Source: Pectobacterium polaris (GTDB lineage Bacteria > Pseudomonadota > Gammaproteobacteria > Enterobacterales > Enterobacteriaceae). From it: a DNA stretch of 64,000 bases. Below, one piece after another: positions 1 to 8,197 of the stretch (the stretch's first letter is position 1; each line of letters begins with the position of its first letter). Position numbers and translations under genes: made by a program. The notes below the pieces were generated by a model. It ran no database searches. It was not told where the DNA came from and saw only the letters and a program-made list of their open reading frames with translations. The stretch covers positions 2,418,001-2,482,000 of the forward strand of contig NZ_CP017481.1 in assembly GCF_002307355.1 (NCBI RefSeq), in the 5' to 3' direction.

Positions 1-1440
1 AGTACATTTGATACGCAGCCTGTCGGGCAACTGATTTCACGCGTTACCAATGACACCGAAGTGGTCAAAGACCTGTACGTCATGGTGGTGTCGACGGTAT
101 TACGCAGTGCGGCGCTGGTTGGTGCCATGCTGGTGGCGATGTTCAGTCTGAACTGGCAGATGGCGCTGGTTGCGTTGATGATTTTCCCTGCGGTAGCGAC
201 GGTTATGGTGCTGTACCATCGCTTTAGTACGCCGACTGTGCGCAAGGTACGAAGCTATCTGGCCGACATCAATGATGGTTTCAACGAAGTGATTAATGGC
301 ATGGGCGTCATTCAGCAGTTTCGCCAGCAGGCTCGCTTTGGCAAGAAATTGGGCGAAGCCAGCTATGAACATTATGAAGCGCGGATGAAGGCCCTGCGTC
401 TGGAAGGTTTCCTGCTGAGGCCGTTGCTGAGTCTGTTTGCCGCAATGGTGCTGTGTGGCTTGTTAATCCAATTCGGTTTCAGCTCAATGGGATCGGTTGG
501 CGTTGGAGTCTTGTACGCGTTTATCAACTATTTGGGCCGTCTGAATGAACCGCTGATTGAACTGACAACCCAGCAGTCCATGTTACAGCAGGCGGTCGTC
601 GCTGGTGAGCGTATCTTTGAATTGATGGATGGCAAAAAGCAGAGCTACGGCGATGATGATCGTCCTCTGGCAACTGGGCGCGTCGATATTGATGAGGTTT
701 CTTTCTCGTATGGCACAGAAAAACGTGTGCTACAGAATATTTCTCTGGCGATACCTGAGCGCGGATTCGTCGCGCTGGTCGGACATACCGGCAGTGGGAA
801 AAGTACGCTAGCCAGTTTGCTTATGGGGTATTACGCGCCGGATGAGGGCGAGATTCGGCTTGATGGCCGCCCGCTGTCGACGCTTTCTCATGCGGTGTTG
901 CGCCAAAATGTGGCAATGGTGCAACAGGATCCGGTTGTTCTGGCGGAATCCATGTTTGTGAATGTAACGCTGGGGCGTGATATCAGTGAAGAGGCCGTCT
1001 GGCGCGTGCTGGAAGTGGTGCAGCTTGCCGAACTGGTTCGTGCTTTCCCGGAAGGATTGCACACGCGCATTGGTGAGCAGGGGAATAACCTGTCTACCGG
1101 ACAGAAGCAGCTGCTGGCGATTGCGCGGGTACTGGTGCAAACGCCTAAAATCCTGATTCTCGATGAAGCGACGGCGAATATTGACTCGGGTACGGAGCAG
1201 GCGGTGCAAAAGGCGCTGCGCATTATCCGGGAACAAACGACCTTGATTATCATCGCCCATCGGCTTTCCACTATCGTTGAGGCCGACACGATTATGGTGC
1301 TCCATCATGGGCAAACCGTTGAGCGGGGAACGCATGAGCAACTGCTGCAACAGCAGGGGCGCTATTATCAAATGTATCAATTGCAGCTCGCCGGAGAGGA
1401 TCTTGCCGCCACCAGCACGGAGCCTTGCCCTGCGCACTGA
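1..1440 (+). CDS. mdlB: MdlB (SmdB), ABC multidrug exporter half-transporter, 5' end missing
   Basis: The frame is open from base 1, so the gene begins before the window; 479 residues are visible. The first part holds hydrophobic membrane segments of an exporter-type ABC transmembrane domain. The second half is the nucleotide-binding domain: Walker [10 protein letters not shown], signature LSTGQKQ (in place of LSGGQ), Walker B ILILDEAT and the switch His in IIAHRLS. In enterobacteria MdlB pairs with MdlA as an inner-membrane heterodimeric exporter, and mdlAB lies just upstream of glnK-amtB, as here. The substrate cannot be read from the sequence. The tail after about residue 460 is short and poorly conserved. 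Confidence 0.93.
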   Translation, partial: STFDTQPVGQLISRVTNDTEVVKDLYVMVVSTVLRSAALVGAMLVAMFSLNWQMALVALMIFPAVATVMVLYHRFSTPTVRKVRSYLADINDGFNEVINGMGVIQQFRQQARFGKKLGEASYEHYEARMKALRLEGFLLRPLLSLFAAMVLCGLLIQFGFSSMGSVGVGVLYAFINYLGRLNEPLIELTTQQSMLQQAVVAGERIFELMDGKKQSYGDDDRPLATGRVDIDEVSFSYGTEKRVLQNISLAIPERGFVALVGHTGSGKSTLASLLMGYYAPDEGEIRLDGRPLSTLSHAVLRQNVAMVQQDPVVLAESMFVNVTLGRDISEEAVWRVLEVVQLAELVRAFPEGLHTRIGEQGNNLSTGQKQLLAIARVLVQTPKILILDEATANIDSGTEQAVQKALRIIREQTTLIIIAHRLSTIVEADTIMVLHHGQTVERGTHEQLLQQQGRYYQMYQLQLAGEDLAATSTEPCPAH

Positions 1441-1460
1441 GACTTACCTGAGATAGTATC

Positions 1461-1493
1461 TCAGTCTGCACCGCCTTGTGTGGTGCAGACTGA
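1461..1493 (+). terminator. 12-bp perfect hairpin after mdlB
   Basis: TCAGTCTGCACC pairs perfectly with GGTGCAGACTGA across a 9-nt loop, 20 nt after the mdlB stop. No run of T follows, so it is either a weak terminator or a 3' stabilising hairpin. The arms contain TGCACC/GGTGCA, resembling NtrC half-sites, but the 9-nt gap does not fit the usual 5-nt spacing. Confidence 0.5.
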
Positions 1494-1571
1494 CAGTCTA
1501 TTCATGGCTTCGCACCATCAATAAGCATCATGATTCAGGTTTTTCCCCCGCTGCACTGAAAATACTCGCCG

Positions 1572-1588
1572 TGCACTAAATTAGTGCA
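1572..1588. promoter_or_regulatory. NtrC-type enhancer palindrome upstream of glnK
   Basis: TGCACTAAATTAGTGCA is a perfect palindrome around a central A and fits the NtrC consensus TGCAC-N7-GTGCA. It lies about 110 bp upstream of the sigma-54 promoter, a usual enhancer distance. Further TGCACT half-sites lie nearby, at about 1552 and 1608. Confidence 0.8.
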
Positions 1589-1695
1589 ATTCTTGCCCGA
1601 TTCTTCCTGCACTTCTTTCCCACCGGGTTTTCTTTTTGCCCTTTCTTATCGTTAATTGCGTTCTCTTTCCTGATTTGTGCCAGATAAATCATTTA

Positions 1696-1711
1696 TGGCA
1701 CATCCTTTGCT
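1696..1711 (+). promoter_or_regulatory. sigma-54 promoter of glnK-amtB
   Basis: TGGCACATCCTTTGCT matches the sigma-54 consensus TGGCAC-N5-TTGCW exactly, with GG and GC separated by 10 nt. It lies 88 bp upstream of the glnK start. With the upstream NtrC palindrome this predicts nitrogen-limitation induction. Confidence 0.9.
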
Positions 1712-1799
1712 TTAGTCATGACGTAGACCTACTTCATAGAGCATGTAATCGAACAAGTGACGGGCGAAAGCCTGAACATAATGGCTAGGGGGAAGATAA

Positions 1800-2138
1800 A
1801 TGAAACTGGTTACTGTGGTGATAAAACCATTCAAGCTGGAAGATGTACGTGAAGCGTTATCTTCTGTTGGCATCCAGGGGCTCACCGTCACTGAGGTGAA
1901 AGGATTTGGTCGTCAGAAAGGGCACGCGGAGCTTTACCGCGGTGCAGAATACAGCGTTAACTTTTTACCTAAGGTAAAAATTGATATCGCGATTGCAGAC
2001 GACCAACTGGATGAAGTGATCGACGTCATCAGCAAATCCGCGTACACCGGAAAAATTGGTGATGGCAAAATTTTTGTCGCCGAGTTGCAAAGAGTTATCC
2101 GTATTCGTACGGGTGAAACTGACGAAGCCGCACTTTAA
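1800..2138 (+). CDS. glnK: GlnK, PII nitrogen signalling protein
   Basis: 112 residues, the usual length of the family. The T-loop is present with Tyr51 in the RGAEYSVNFLPK stretch, the residue uridylylated by GlnD; the C-terminal KIFVAELQRVIRIRTGE segment is the PII signature. GlnK binds ATP/ADP and 2-oxoglutarate and docks its T-loop into the AmtB trimer to block ammonium uptake when nitrogen is plentiful. The start ATG follows a GGGGGAAG ribosome site. amtB follows after 39 nt, the conserved two-gene operon driven by the sigma-54 promoter at 1696. Confidence 0.97.
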   Translation: MKLVTVVIKPFKLEDVREALSSVGIQGLTVTEVKGFGRQKGHAELYRGAEYSVNFLPKVKIDIAIADDQLDEVIDVISKSAYTGKIGDGKIFVAELQRVIRIRTGETDEAAL

Positions 2139-2177
2139 CAACACCTAGCGTAGATACGTAAATAGGGATGGATGAAA

Positions 2178-3464
2178 ATGAAAAAACTACTCTCTTCATT
2201 AGGTCTCGGTGTGGCGGCATTACTCCCGACCTGGGCAATGGCTGCGACACCGACGATTGATAAAGCGGATAACGCTTTTATTATGATTTGTACCGCACTG
2301 GTACTCTTTATGACTATACCGGGCATTGCACTGTTTTACGGCGGCCTGATTCGCTCTAAGAACGTACTGTCCATGATGACGCAGGTGAGCGTAACGTTCG
2401 CGATGGTCTGTATCCTGTGGGTGGTTTACGGATATAGCCTGGCCTTCAGCGAAGGTAATGCCTTCTTCGGTGGTTTCAGCACCTTTATGCTGAAAGGCAT
2501 TGGGATTGAATCCATCAGTGGCACCTTCTATCAGTTCGTACACGTGGCTTATCAGGCTTCCTTTGCCTGTATCACTGTTGCGCTGATTGTCGGGGCGATT
2601 GCTGAACGTATCCGTTTCTCTGCTGTACTGATCTTTGTTGCGCTGTGGCTGACGTTCTCTTACCTGCCGATGACGCACATGGTATGGGGCGGTGGCTATC
2701 TGGCTGCGGATGGCGCGCTGGACTTCGCTGGCGGTACGGTGGTTCACATCAACGCTGCGGTTGCTGGGTTGGTTGGTGCTTACCTGCTGGGCAAACGTGC
2801 TGGTTTTGGCAAAGAGGCCTTCAAACCGCATAACTTGCCGATGGTGTTTATCGGTACGGCGATCCTGTACATCGGCTGGTTTGGTTTCAATGCGGGTTCT
2901 GCAGGTGCTGCGAACGGTATCGCCGCTCTGGCTTTCCTGAACACTGTTGTTGCAACTGCTGCTGCAATTCTGGCATGGGTTGGCGGTGAGTGGATGGTAC
3001 GTGGTAAGCCTTCTCTGCTGGGCGCATGTTCTGGCTGTATCGCTGGCCTGGTGGCAATCACGCCTGCTGCGGGTACGGTTGGCGTCGGCGGTGCACTGAT
3101 CATCGGTCTGGCTGGTGGTGTTGCAGGCCTGTGGGGCGTAACGGTACTGAAAAGATGGCTGCGTGTGGATGACCCGTGTGATGTGTTCGGTGTTCACGGC
3201 GTGTGCGGTATCGTTGGCTGTATCCTGACTGGCGTATTCACCTCTGCATCACTGGGCGGTACTGGCTATGCGGAAGGCGTGACGATGGCACACCAAGTTT
3301 GGGTGCAGCTGTTCAGCGTGATTGTTTGTCTGGTGTGGTCTGGCGTGGTGGCATTTGTCGCCTTCAAGATCGCGGATATGGTTGTCGGCCTGCGTGTACC
3401 TGAAGATCAAGAGCGCGAAGGTCTGGACGTCAACAGCCATGGCGAGAGTGCTTACAACCAATAA
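2178..3464 (+). CDS. amtB: AmtB ammonium channel
   Basis: Inner-membrane trimeric ammonia/ammonium channel with about eleven helices. From the ATG at 2178 the product has 428 residues, the length of E. coli AmtB, and begins with a signal peptide ending WAMA|ATPTID. An in-frame ATG at 2172 would add two residues, but the AGGGA ribosome site at 2164-2168 is too close to it. The paired pore histidines lie in the TVVHINAAVAG and FGVHGVCGIVG segments. The C-terminal tail (LRVPEDQEREGLDVNSHGE) is the GlnK-contacting region. Confidence 0.96.
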   Translation: MKKLLSSLGLGVAALLPTWAMAATPTIDKADNAFIMICTALVLFMTIPGIALFYGGLIRSKNVLSMMTQVSVTFAMVCILWVVYGYSLAFSEGNAFFGGFSTFMLKGIGIESISGTFYQFVHVAYQASFACITVALIVGAIAERIRFSAVLIFVALWLTFSYLPMTHMVWGGGYLAADGALDFAGGTVVHINAAVAGLVGAYLLGKRAGFGKEAFKPHNLPMVFIGTAILYIGWFGFNAGSAGAANGIAALAFLNTVVATAAAILAWVGGEWMVRGKPSLLGACSGCIAGLVAITPAAGTVGVGGALIIGLAGGVAGLWGVTVLKRWLRVDDPCDVFGVHGVCGIVGCILTGVFTSASLGGTGYAEGVTMAHQVWVQLFSVIVCLVWSGVVAFVAFKIADMVVGLRVPEDQEREGLDVNSHGESAYNQ

Positions 3465-3507
3465 GATCGCGTAAATTAATCAGCAAGATCGTTTGAGTAC
3501 AAATAAG

Positions 3508-3540
3508 CAGGCGTGGGGGAAACTCCACGCCTGTTTTATT
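3508..3540 (+). terminator. terminator of glnK-amtB
   Basis: CAGGCGTGG and CCACGCCTG form a 9-bp stem followed by TTTTATT, 44 nt after the amtB stop. Confidence 0.85.
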
Positions 3541-3550
3541 ATCAGTGTTA

Positions 3551-3577
3551 AACCACCTTCTGATGAGGTGGTTTTTT
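3551..3577. terminator. second hairpin between amtB and tesB
   Basis: AACCACCT pairs with AGGTGGTT over a 7-nt loop, followed by TTTTAC on the plus strand. It lies in the convergent amtB/tesB gap, so it may stop transcription from both sides; the T run favours the plus strand. Confidence 0.6.
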
Positions 3578-3591
3578 ACATGACGAGGCTG

Positions 3592-4455
3592 CTACGGCTG
3601 GCGGCGACGTATTACGCCTTCCTGCACGCTGGATGCAACCAGCACGCCCTCCCGTGTATAGAATTGCCCACGAACGAAACCACGAGCACCGGATGCAGAC
3701 GTGCTTTCCACGGTATATAACAGCCAGTCATCCAGCCGGAAATCACGATGGAACCACATTGAGTGATCGATCGTGGCGACCTGCATACCCGGTTCCAAAA
3801 AGCCAACGCCATGAGGCTGCAAGGCCGTGAGTAGGAAATTACAGTCAGACGTATAACCGAGCAGATATTGATGAATACGCTTATCGTCCGGCAGTGGGCT
3901 GCTGGCTCGGCACCAGACGTGTCGCACCGGTTCGTCTACTTCGCCTTTTAGTGGGTTATGGAATTTAACCGGGCGTATCTCAATCGGGCTGGCCTGAATA
4001 AATTTATCGTGAAAGCGGGGCGGCAGAAGGTGCTGCATGTCTTGTGCGATTTCCTGCTCAGATTTCAGATCTTCTGGCGGTGTGACGTTTGGCATTACAT
4101 TTTGGTGCTCAAACCCTTCTTCATGACTTTGAAATGACGCCGTCATATAAAAAATGGGGCGACCATTCTGGATGGCCCTAACGCGACGGGCGCTGAAACT
4201 GTTGCCATCGCGCAGGTTTTCAACGTCATAAATAATCGGTTTCTGACTGTCACCGGGTAACAAAAAGTAGCTGTGGAAAGAGTGAATGTTGCGCTCGACG
4301 GGAACGGTCTGTTTAGCGGCCGACATGGCCTGGCCGACGACTTGCCCGCCAAAGACCTGACGCAGCCCCAAATCATCGCTTTGTCCGCGAAATAGCCCTT
4401 CTTCGAGCTTTTCTAAATGCAGGAGGTCGAGAAGGTGTTGTAGTGATTGACTCAT
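3592..4455 (-). CDS. tesB: TesB acyl-CoA thioesterase II
   Basis: 287 residues, matching the E. coli enzyme in length. It hydrolyses medium- and long-chain acyl-CoA to free fatty acid and CoA in the cytoplasm; the fold is a double hot dog. The three residues described as catalytic in E. coli TesB are all present at the same numbers: Asp204 (in TSDCNFL), Thr228 (in [10 protein letters not shown]) and Gln278 (in SSVQEGV). It stands alone between convergent amtB and divergent ybaY, as in E. coli. Confidence 0.96.
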   Translation of the reverse strand: MSQSLQHLLDLLHLEKLEEGLFRGQSDDLGLRQVFGGQVVGQAMSAAKQTVPVERNIHSFHSYFLLPGDSQKPIIYDVENLRDGNSFSARRVRAIQNGRPIFYMTASFQSHEEGFEHQNVMPNVTPPEDLKSEQEIAQDMQHLLPPRFHDKFIQASPIEIRPVKFHNPLKGEVDEPVRHVWCRASSPLPDDKRIHQYLLGYTSDCNFLLTALQPHGVGFLEPGMQVATIDHSMWFHRDFRLDDWLLYTVESTSASGARGFVRGQFYTREGVLVASSVQEGVIRRRQP

Positions 4456-4617
4456 GGTATCGGCCCCAATGGATGCGAATGGCTAGTTATCTGTTTGTTT
4501 TTTAATGTGTAAAATATCTGGTTATAGATTTTCACTGCAATAAGTGTGTGGTTTTCAGGAAAATATCAGAATTTTGCACCATCATTATTGTGTTGGTTGA
4601 ATCATACTATTTATGAG

Positions 4618-4638
4618 TACCAGTTTTCGATACTGGTA
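4618..4638 (+). other. small hairpin in the ybaY leader
   Basis: TACCAGT and ACTGGTA form a 7-bp stem with a 7-nt loop about 30 nt upstream of the ybaY start, in an AT-rich leader. Function unknown; it may lie in the 5' untranslated region or be an operator. Confidence 0.35.
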
Positions 4639-4667
4639 GTCTGACAATAATAAAGGAGACTGACCGA

Positions 4668-5249
4668 ATGAAATTATGGCATATCTTAGGCGGTATCACG
4701 TTATCGATGACTCTGGTTGCATGCGCACAGAGGAATGATTATGGCGTTTCTCGTCAAACTGGCGCACCTGTCACCAGTGTTTCTTCACAGCGCCCAGCTG
4801 TCGCGATGCCTGCGGTAACGGGTACGGTGAATATTCGTCAGCGCATTGCGCTACCTCACAACGCCGTTTTGACCGTTACGGTGTCTGATGCATCGCTGGC
4901 GGATGCGCCTTCAAAAGTGATTACCCAGCGTGTGACGCGTACAGAAGGAAAGCAGGCACCTTTCCAATTCGAGCTACCGTATAACCCGGCTGATATCCAG
5001 CCCAATGCGCGTATCTTACTCAGTGCTGCGATTGCAATCGATAATCGTATCGTCATGGTGACGGAGAACGTATTGCCGGTTATTAGCAACGGGGTAAATA
5101 ACGCCGATTTGGTGCTGGTACCTGTCGCTTCTGTTCCCTTACCGGCGAAAAATCAGGAATCAATGATGTCTAACCCGACGAATCAGACCCCTCATATGCT
5201 TCAGGGGCAGTCTGGCCCGTCATCTACTGCACCACAGACCATTTGGTAA
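4668..5249 (+). CDS. ybaY: YbaY, YscW-type lipoprotein
   Basis: 193 residues with a lipoprotein signal: lipobox LVAC, lipidated Cys19. Residues about 45-160 resemble the YscW/YbaY beta-sandwich family (VTGTVNIRQRIALPHNAVLTVTV), found as a pilotin-like domain in type III secretion lipoproteins and in general envelope lipoproteins. The physiological role is not established. The C-terminal 35 residues are rich in Ser, Gln, Pro and Asn and probably disordered. The start is supported by AAGGAG about 10 nt upstream. Position next to tesB and atl matches E. coli. Confidence 0.9.
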   Translation: MKLWHILGGITLSMTLVACAQRNDYGVSRQTGAPVTSVSSQRPAVAMPAVTGTVNIRQRIALPHNAVLTVTVSDASLADAPSKVITQRVTRTEGKQAPFQFELPYNPADIQPNARILLSAAIAIDNRIVMVTENVLPVISNGVNNADLVLVPVASVPLPAKNQESMMSNPTNQTPHMLQGQSGPSSTAPQTIW

Positions 5250-5257
5250 TTCATCTG

Positions 5258-5282
5258 AATACGCGCCGTTATGGCGCGTATT
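5258..5282. terminator. hairpin between convergent ybaY and atl
   Basis: AATACGCGCC and GGCGCGTATT form a perfect 10-bp stem with a 5-nt loop. It overlaps the atl stop codon (5269-5271). No T run follows on either strand, so terminator activity is uncertain. Confidence 0.5.
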
Positions 5283-5589
5283 GCCAGCGGTATTTCGCAA
5301 GATCAACTTTTCCCTGACGATTGAAAATAATGCCCTCCGCCTGTAGCGCTGACTTTTGACGCATATAGTCCCCACCAACCAGCGATATTTCGCCTTTACG
5401 ATTGATTACCCGATGCCAGGGAAGTTTGCTGTCTTTCGGCAGACGTTTTAATACTCCGCCGACTTGTCGGGATGCTCTGGGTGAGTCGGCAAGCTGTGCG
5501 ATGTCGCCATAGGTCGCTATTTTTCCGTAAGGGATTGCCGCAACGATTTGAAAAACGCGCTGGCGGAAATTATCGTTTTCTTCTGACAT
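5269..5589 (-). CDS. atl: Atl (YbaZ), alkyltransferase-like DNA-damage recognition protein
   Basis: 106 residues, homologous to the DNA-binding domain of O6-alkylguanine-DNA alkyltransferases. The active-site PCHRV motif reads PWHRV here, with Trp replacing the alkyl-accepting Cys, the hallmark of the ATL family. Such proteins bind O6-alkylguanine and flip the base but cannot transfer the alkyl group; they hand the lesion to nucleotide excision repair. The helix-turn-helix region with the arginine finger is visible as SPRASRQVGGVL. Convergent with ybaY. Confidence 0.94.
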   Translation of the reverse strand: MSEENDNFRQRVFQIVAAIPYGKIATYGDIAQLADSPRASRQVGGVLKRLPKDSKLPWHRVINRKGEISLVGGDYMRQKSALQAEGIIFNRQGKVDLAKYRWQYAP

Positions 5590-5766
5590 CAGCGGATGTT
5601 CCTGCTGTTCCTAAACCGATTGAGCATCATAGTGGCACAGTGGGGTGGGTAAGAAAACAACGGTTAGTCTGTGTTAGCTTGCAATTGCCTATCCCATCGC
5701 CGATAATGCCCACCGCTTTATGACGCGTTGCGGTTATCATGTGCAAGCTGTTATGAAGTCGTCAAT

Positions 5767-5880
5767 GGAGGCCCTGTCGGTTCTCCCGCAACACTAACCT
5801 GTGGATTCGGTCAGGTCCGGAAGGAAGCAGCCGCAGCAGGAGACGTGTGTGCCGGGATGTAGCTGGCAGGGCCTCCACCA
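5767..5880 (+). ncRNA. ffs: 4.5S RNA of the signal recognition particle
   Basis: The 114-nt stretch begins GGAGGCCCTG and ends CAGGGCCTCCACC, which pair as the closing stem. The domain IV hairpin is present with GTCAGGTCCGGAAGGAAGCA (GGAA tetraloop and the asymmetric bulge that binds Ffh), followed by GCCGGGATGTAGCTGGCAG. Length and sequence agree closely with E. coli 4.5S RNA. It pairs with Ffh to deliver nascent inner-membrane proteins to FtsY. Confidence 0.96.
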
Positions 5881-6332
5881 ATTTGTGCCCTCGGTAATCG
5901 CTTCATCGCCAGACTGGTCTTCATCTTCTGCACGTAAATTAAACTCTCTGCCATAAACCCATTTTCTGACAGACGTAAACGCTGAGCCGCCATTCTTTGC
6001 TCGATAGGTGTCATTTTTCGATCGCTGCTGCTTCGAGAGGATTACTGTGCATCTTTACTTAGCGAGTAATAATTGCGGTAATTATTACATCCTCTATTTT
6101 CATCACGGGATATACTATTCGTGGATGCTATCGATGCGATTGTTATAAACGATGAGTGCCGGAGAAATAAGTGTGGGATATGAGAAATAATTCATTTTTA
6201 CTTAATATAAAAAATACAATTTGTTACAAGTCTTACGCAATTAATACGTTAAAAAGATAATAAAAACAAAGGCCGATAATATTATCGGCGCAGTGTATTT
6301 AATGTCAGTTTTTGTATGCGTTTCGTTAGGAA
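5881..6332. other. gene-poor stretch between ffs and hha
   Basis: About 450 bp, AT-rich after 6050. Apart from the hha terminator near 6272 nothing gene-like was found. An open frame on the minus strand (5811-6014) runs into the antisense of ffs and is not supported. The maa and ylaC genes found downstream of hha in E. coli are absent. Confidence 0.5.
6258..6289 (-). terminator. terminator of tomB-hha
   Basis: GCCGATAATATTATCGGC (6272-6289) is an 18-bp perfect palindrome followed on the minus strand by CTTTGTTTTTATT, 43 nt after the hha stop. Confidence 0.75.
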
Positions 6333-6536
6333 TTAACGAACGTATCGCCATACTGCAGTAGGGACTTTGTCGTAGAGTTTGTTCATCGTCAGCTCTGCCA
6401 GACGATGATCCGCTGCGGAAAAGAACATCTCCAGTTCATCATTGGAGAGTTCATACTTGTTTTTTTCAATAACGCGTTCGAGAGTGTCAATGGTTGTGCA
6501 TTTACGCAAACGCATCAAATAGTCGATTTTTTTCAT
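6333..6536 (-). CDS. hha: Hha/YmoA family nucleoid-associated modulator
   Basis: 67 residues, the length of Yersinia YmoA. The family core [16 protein letters not shown] and [15 protein letters not shown] sequence (here [22 protein letters not shown]) is intact. Hha has no DNA-binding domain of its own; it binds the dimerisation domain of H-NS or StpA and strengthens silencing of AT-rich, horizontally acquired genes. It is encoded 53 nt after tomB in the same direction, the conserved tomB-hha pair. This is relevant to the AT-rich islands elsewhere in the window, which may be its targets (inference). Confidence 0.96.
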   Translation of the reverse strand: MKKIDYLMRLRKCTTIDTLERVIEKNKYELSNDELEMFFSAADHRLAELTMNKLYDKVPTAVWRYVR

Positions 6537-6589
6537 AATGGCCTATGCAAGCAGTACCTGGTGGTTAAAAAATATAAATAAATTATTGC

Positions 6590-6958
6590 TTAAGTTTTAG
6601 CAGGCGTACAGACGTTCTCCCCTGAGAACATTCCGAATAATTTTGCTTTGGACTTCTGCCAACGCCGCAGTTCAGCATCATTAATTCCATAGTTGCTAAA
6701 CAAGACGTAAGTATCATCCAAATACTTTTCAACCTGCTCTGAAAGCTCACTTTCGTTAGGGTATTTTATTTTAAATGTGAGAATAAACGTAGCGATATGC
6801 TCAATAAGTTCATTTAATTGGAGATTGATCGCAGATGTTGGATCATTGACCCAGCCGTGACTGCTATCACCTAACGTTGCTATGCTTTCGTCACACAGAT
6901 TCTCACATAAGAATCTGAGTTGGGCAATATCATAATGTTTTGGTGTGTACTCATCCAT
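6590..6958 (-). CDS. tomB: TomB, Hha toxicity modulator
   Basis: 122 residues, close to E. coli TomB (YbaJ). Characteristic segments are MDEYTPKHYDIAQLRFLCENL, GWVNDPTS and YLDDTYVLFSNYGI. TomB counteracts Hha in the reported toxin-antitoxin behaviour, in which a Cys of TomB promotes oxidation of Hha; it affects biofilm formation. It is the first gene of the pair and is followed by hha. Confidence 0.95.
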   Translation of the reverse strand: MDEYTPKHYDIAQLRFLCENLCDESIATLGDSSHGWVNDPTSAINLQLNELIEHIATFILTFKIKYPNESELSEQVEKYLDDTYVLFSNYGINDAELRRWQKSKAKLFGMFSGENVCTPAKT

Positions 6959-7555
6959 ATCAATCCCTCCGTTAAGCCGTTATTCAGTGTTACTGCGGTT
7001 AACACCTGGTAAACAGGTAGACTGATGAAGCTTACAAGATAAAACGTTAACGTTGTTTCGTATTCATGTTGTTACAGACAGGGCGTTGAACCATTGTGAT
7101 TTGTTCTGTAATGAATGAGAAAACAGTGATTATCGTCCCTCCCAGTATCTACTATGTCGCGAAATAGCGTTGGCGTAAATACCAACATCTCATGACTTAA
7201 CCTTAAGTATAGCTATACCATGCTGGTTACGGTTACGTCATTCTATATATGACTATAGCAAAAGTGTTCGTAAAGTTCGCGGATAATAGGTAAGGTTTTC
7301 ACTGCTATTTATTTTGATTAATTCTCAGAATTTTTGTTGTAACAATGAGCATAGAATAAACTCGGCTGCTGATTATTTAATTATTTCTATCTGAAAATAT
7401 GAGAAATGGCAGAAGGAATGCGAAGAGATTACTCAACGGATAAGGGGTGTTGGTATGCGTTATCTTATTGTTTCAGCAGTTTTTTCATGCGAATCATCCC
7501 GTACAGCCTTGTTAGCGTCATAACACTGACTGTATCGGGATGGATGCGAGAAAGA
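6959..7555. other. AT-rich gap between tomB and rpmJ2
   Basis: About 600 bp with no supported gene. It contains the tomB promoter region. GTATAGCTATAC (7207-7218) is a perfect 12-bp palindrome and could be an operator. An imperfect 12/13-bp inverted repeat (CATCCCGTACAG at 7495, CTGTATCGGGATG at 7530) lies just after rpmJ2. The plus-strand open frame 7406-7675 is antisense to rpmJ2. Confidence 0.4.
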
Positions 7556-7699
7556 TTAACCTTTTTTCTTTTTCCCGCCTTGCACAGCCTTAAAGCGCGG
7601 GTTGGATTTGCATATAACGTAAACGCGCCCGCGACGGCGGACCACAATACAATCTTTATGACGATTCTTTGCTGAACGTAGCGAACTAAGCACCTGCAT
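7556..7699 (-). CDS. rpmJ2: ribosomal protein L36 type B (YkgO)
   Basis: 47 residues starting [17 protein letters not shown] and ending [24 protein letters not shown], the YkgO pattern. The type A L36 binds zinc with three Cys and one His; this paralogue lacks that CxxC...CxxxxH set, so it can replace L36 when zinc is scarce. It lies 17 nt downstream of rpmE2 and is presumably in one operon with it. The start ATG at 7699 was chosen because the open frame ends shortly upstream and the length fits. Confidence 0.9.
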   Translation of the reverse strand: MQVLSSLRSAKNRHKDCIVVRRRGRVYVICKSNPRFKAVQGGKKKKG

Positions 7700-7716
7700 T
7701 TAATAGCCCTCTCTGA

Positions 7717-7965
7717 TTACTTGAAGAAGTTCCCAAAACGCTGCTGGAAGCGCGCTGTGCTGCCTTCTTTGGAATATTCTTTTTGCTTCCCGGTGTAATA
7801 GGGATGCGATGCCGAAGAAACGTCAATGGTGACGTAAGGGTAACTGGTACCCTCAAGCTCAATGGTTCGATCGGTTTTAATGGTTGACCCAGTCCTGTAA
7901 TAGACATCCGCGCTGGTATCATGAAATACCACTGTGCGATAGTCAGGATGAATACCCGCTTTCAT
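7717..7965 (-). CDS. rpmE2: ribosomal protein L31 type B (YkgM)
   Basis: 82 residues, [20 protein letters not shown]..., ending [10 protein letters not shown], typical of L31B. The zinc-binding CxxC of L31A is missing. In zinc starvation L31B displaces L31A from the 50S subunit, and the released protein serves as a zinc source. In other enterobacteria the ykgM-ykgO operon is repressed by Zur; a matching palindrome lies 17 bp upstream of this start. Confidence 0.96.
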   Translation of the reverse strand: MKAGIHPDYRTVVFHDTSADVYYRTGSTIKTDRTIELEGTSYPYVTIDVSSASHPYYTGKQKEYSKEGSTARFQQRFGNFFK

Positions 7966-7981
7966 AGCTGCCTCTGATTGT

Positions 7982-7995
7982 TATGTTATAACATA
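7982..7995. promoter_or_regulatory. Zur-like operator upstream of rpmE2-rpmJ2
   Basis: TATGTTATAACATA is a perfect 14-bp palindrome and matches the core of the gammaproteobacterial Zur box (TGTTATA-TATAACA pattern). It is centred about 24 bp upstream of the rpmE2 start, where it would overlap the promoter. Confidence 0.7.
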
Positions 7996-8078
7996 TCTAT
8001 TATGTTGCGCTTTTTTAGCATCAGGATCAACTATTATGTTGCGGTAGACGTCAGCATTCTCTAAGCCACTATAGAGAC

Positions 8079-8127
8079 GACTAACCTGAGCCAAACAGCG
8101 CATAGTGCTGCTTAGCTCAGGTTAGTC
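8079..8127. repeat. 49-nt hairpin-forming inverted repeat
   Basis: GACTAACCTGAGC (8079-8091) and GCTCAGGTTAGTC (8115-8127) are perfect 13-bp inverted copies. The 23-nt interior has a further CAGC/GCTG pairing. It is placed between the acrB terminator and the rpmE2 promoter. No T run follows, so it is not an obvious terminator. Confidence 0.6.
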
Positions 8128-8150
8128 ATAGGACTGGGGCAGGGGCGTAA

Positions 8151-8174
8151 AAAAGGCCGCTAAGCGGCCTTTTA
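8151..8174. terminator. terminator of acrAB
   Basis: AAAAGGCCGC-TAA-GCGGCCTTTT, a 10-bp stem, with TTTTTTACG following on the minus strand, 24 nt after the acrB stop. The symmetrical A and T flanks would also act in the other direction. Confidence 0.85.
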
Positions 8175-8197
8175 GAGTATATCGGAGGGATTCGGTC

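Noticed and set aside
1467..1487. TGCACC/GGTGCA pair after mdlB as an NtrC site
   Set aside because: Spacing between half-sites is 9 nt rather than 5; better explained as the stem of a hairpin.
5811..6014. 67-codon open frame on the minus strand
   Set aside because: Its last third is the antisense of the 4.5S RNA gene and no ribosome site was seen; the N-terminal 40 codons could be a remnant but cannot be supported.
7406..7675. 89-codon plus-strand frame beside rpmJ2
   Set aside because: Overlaps rpmJ2 in antisense, which has clear family identity.
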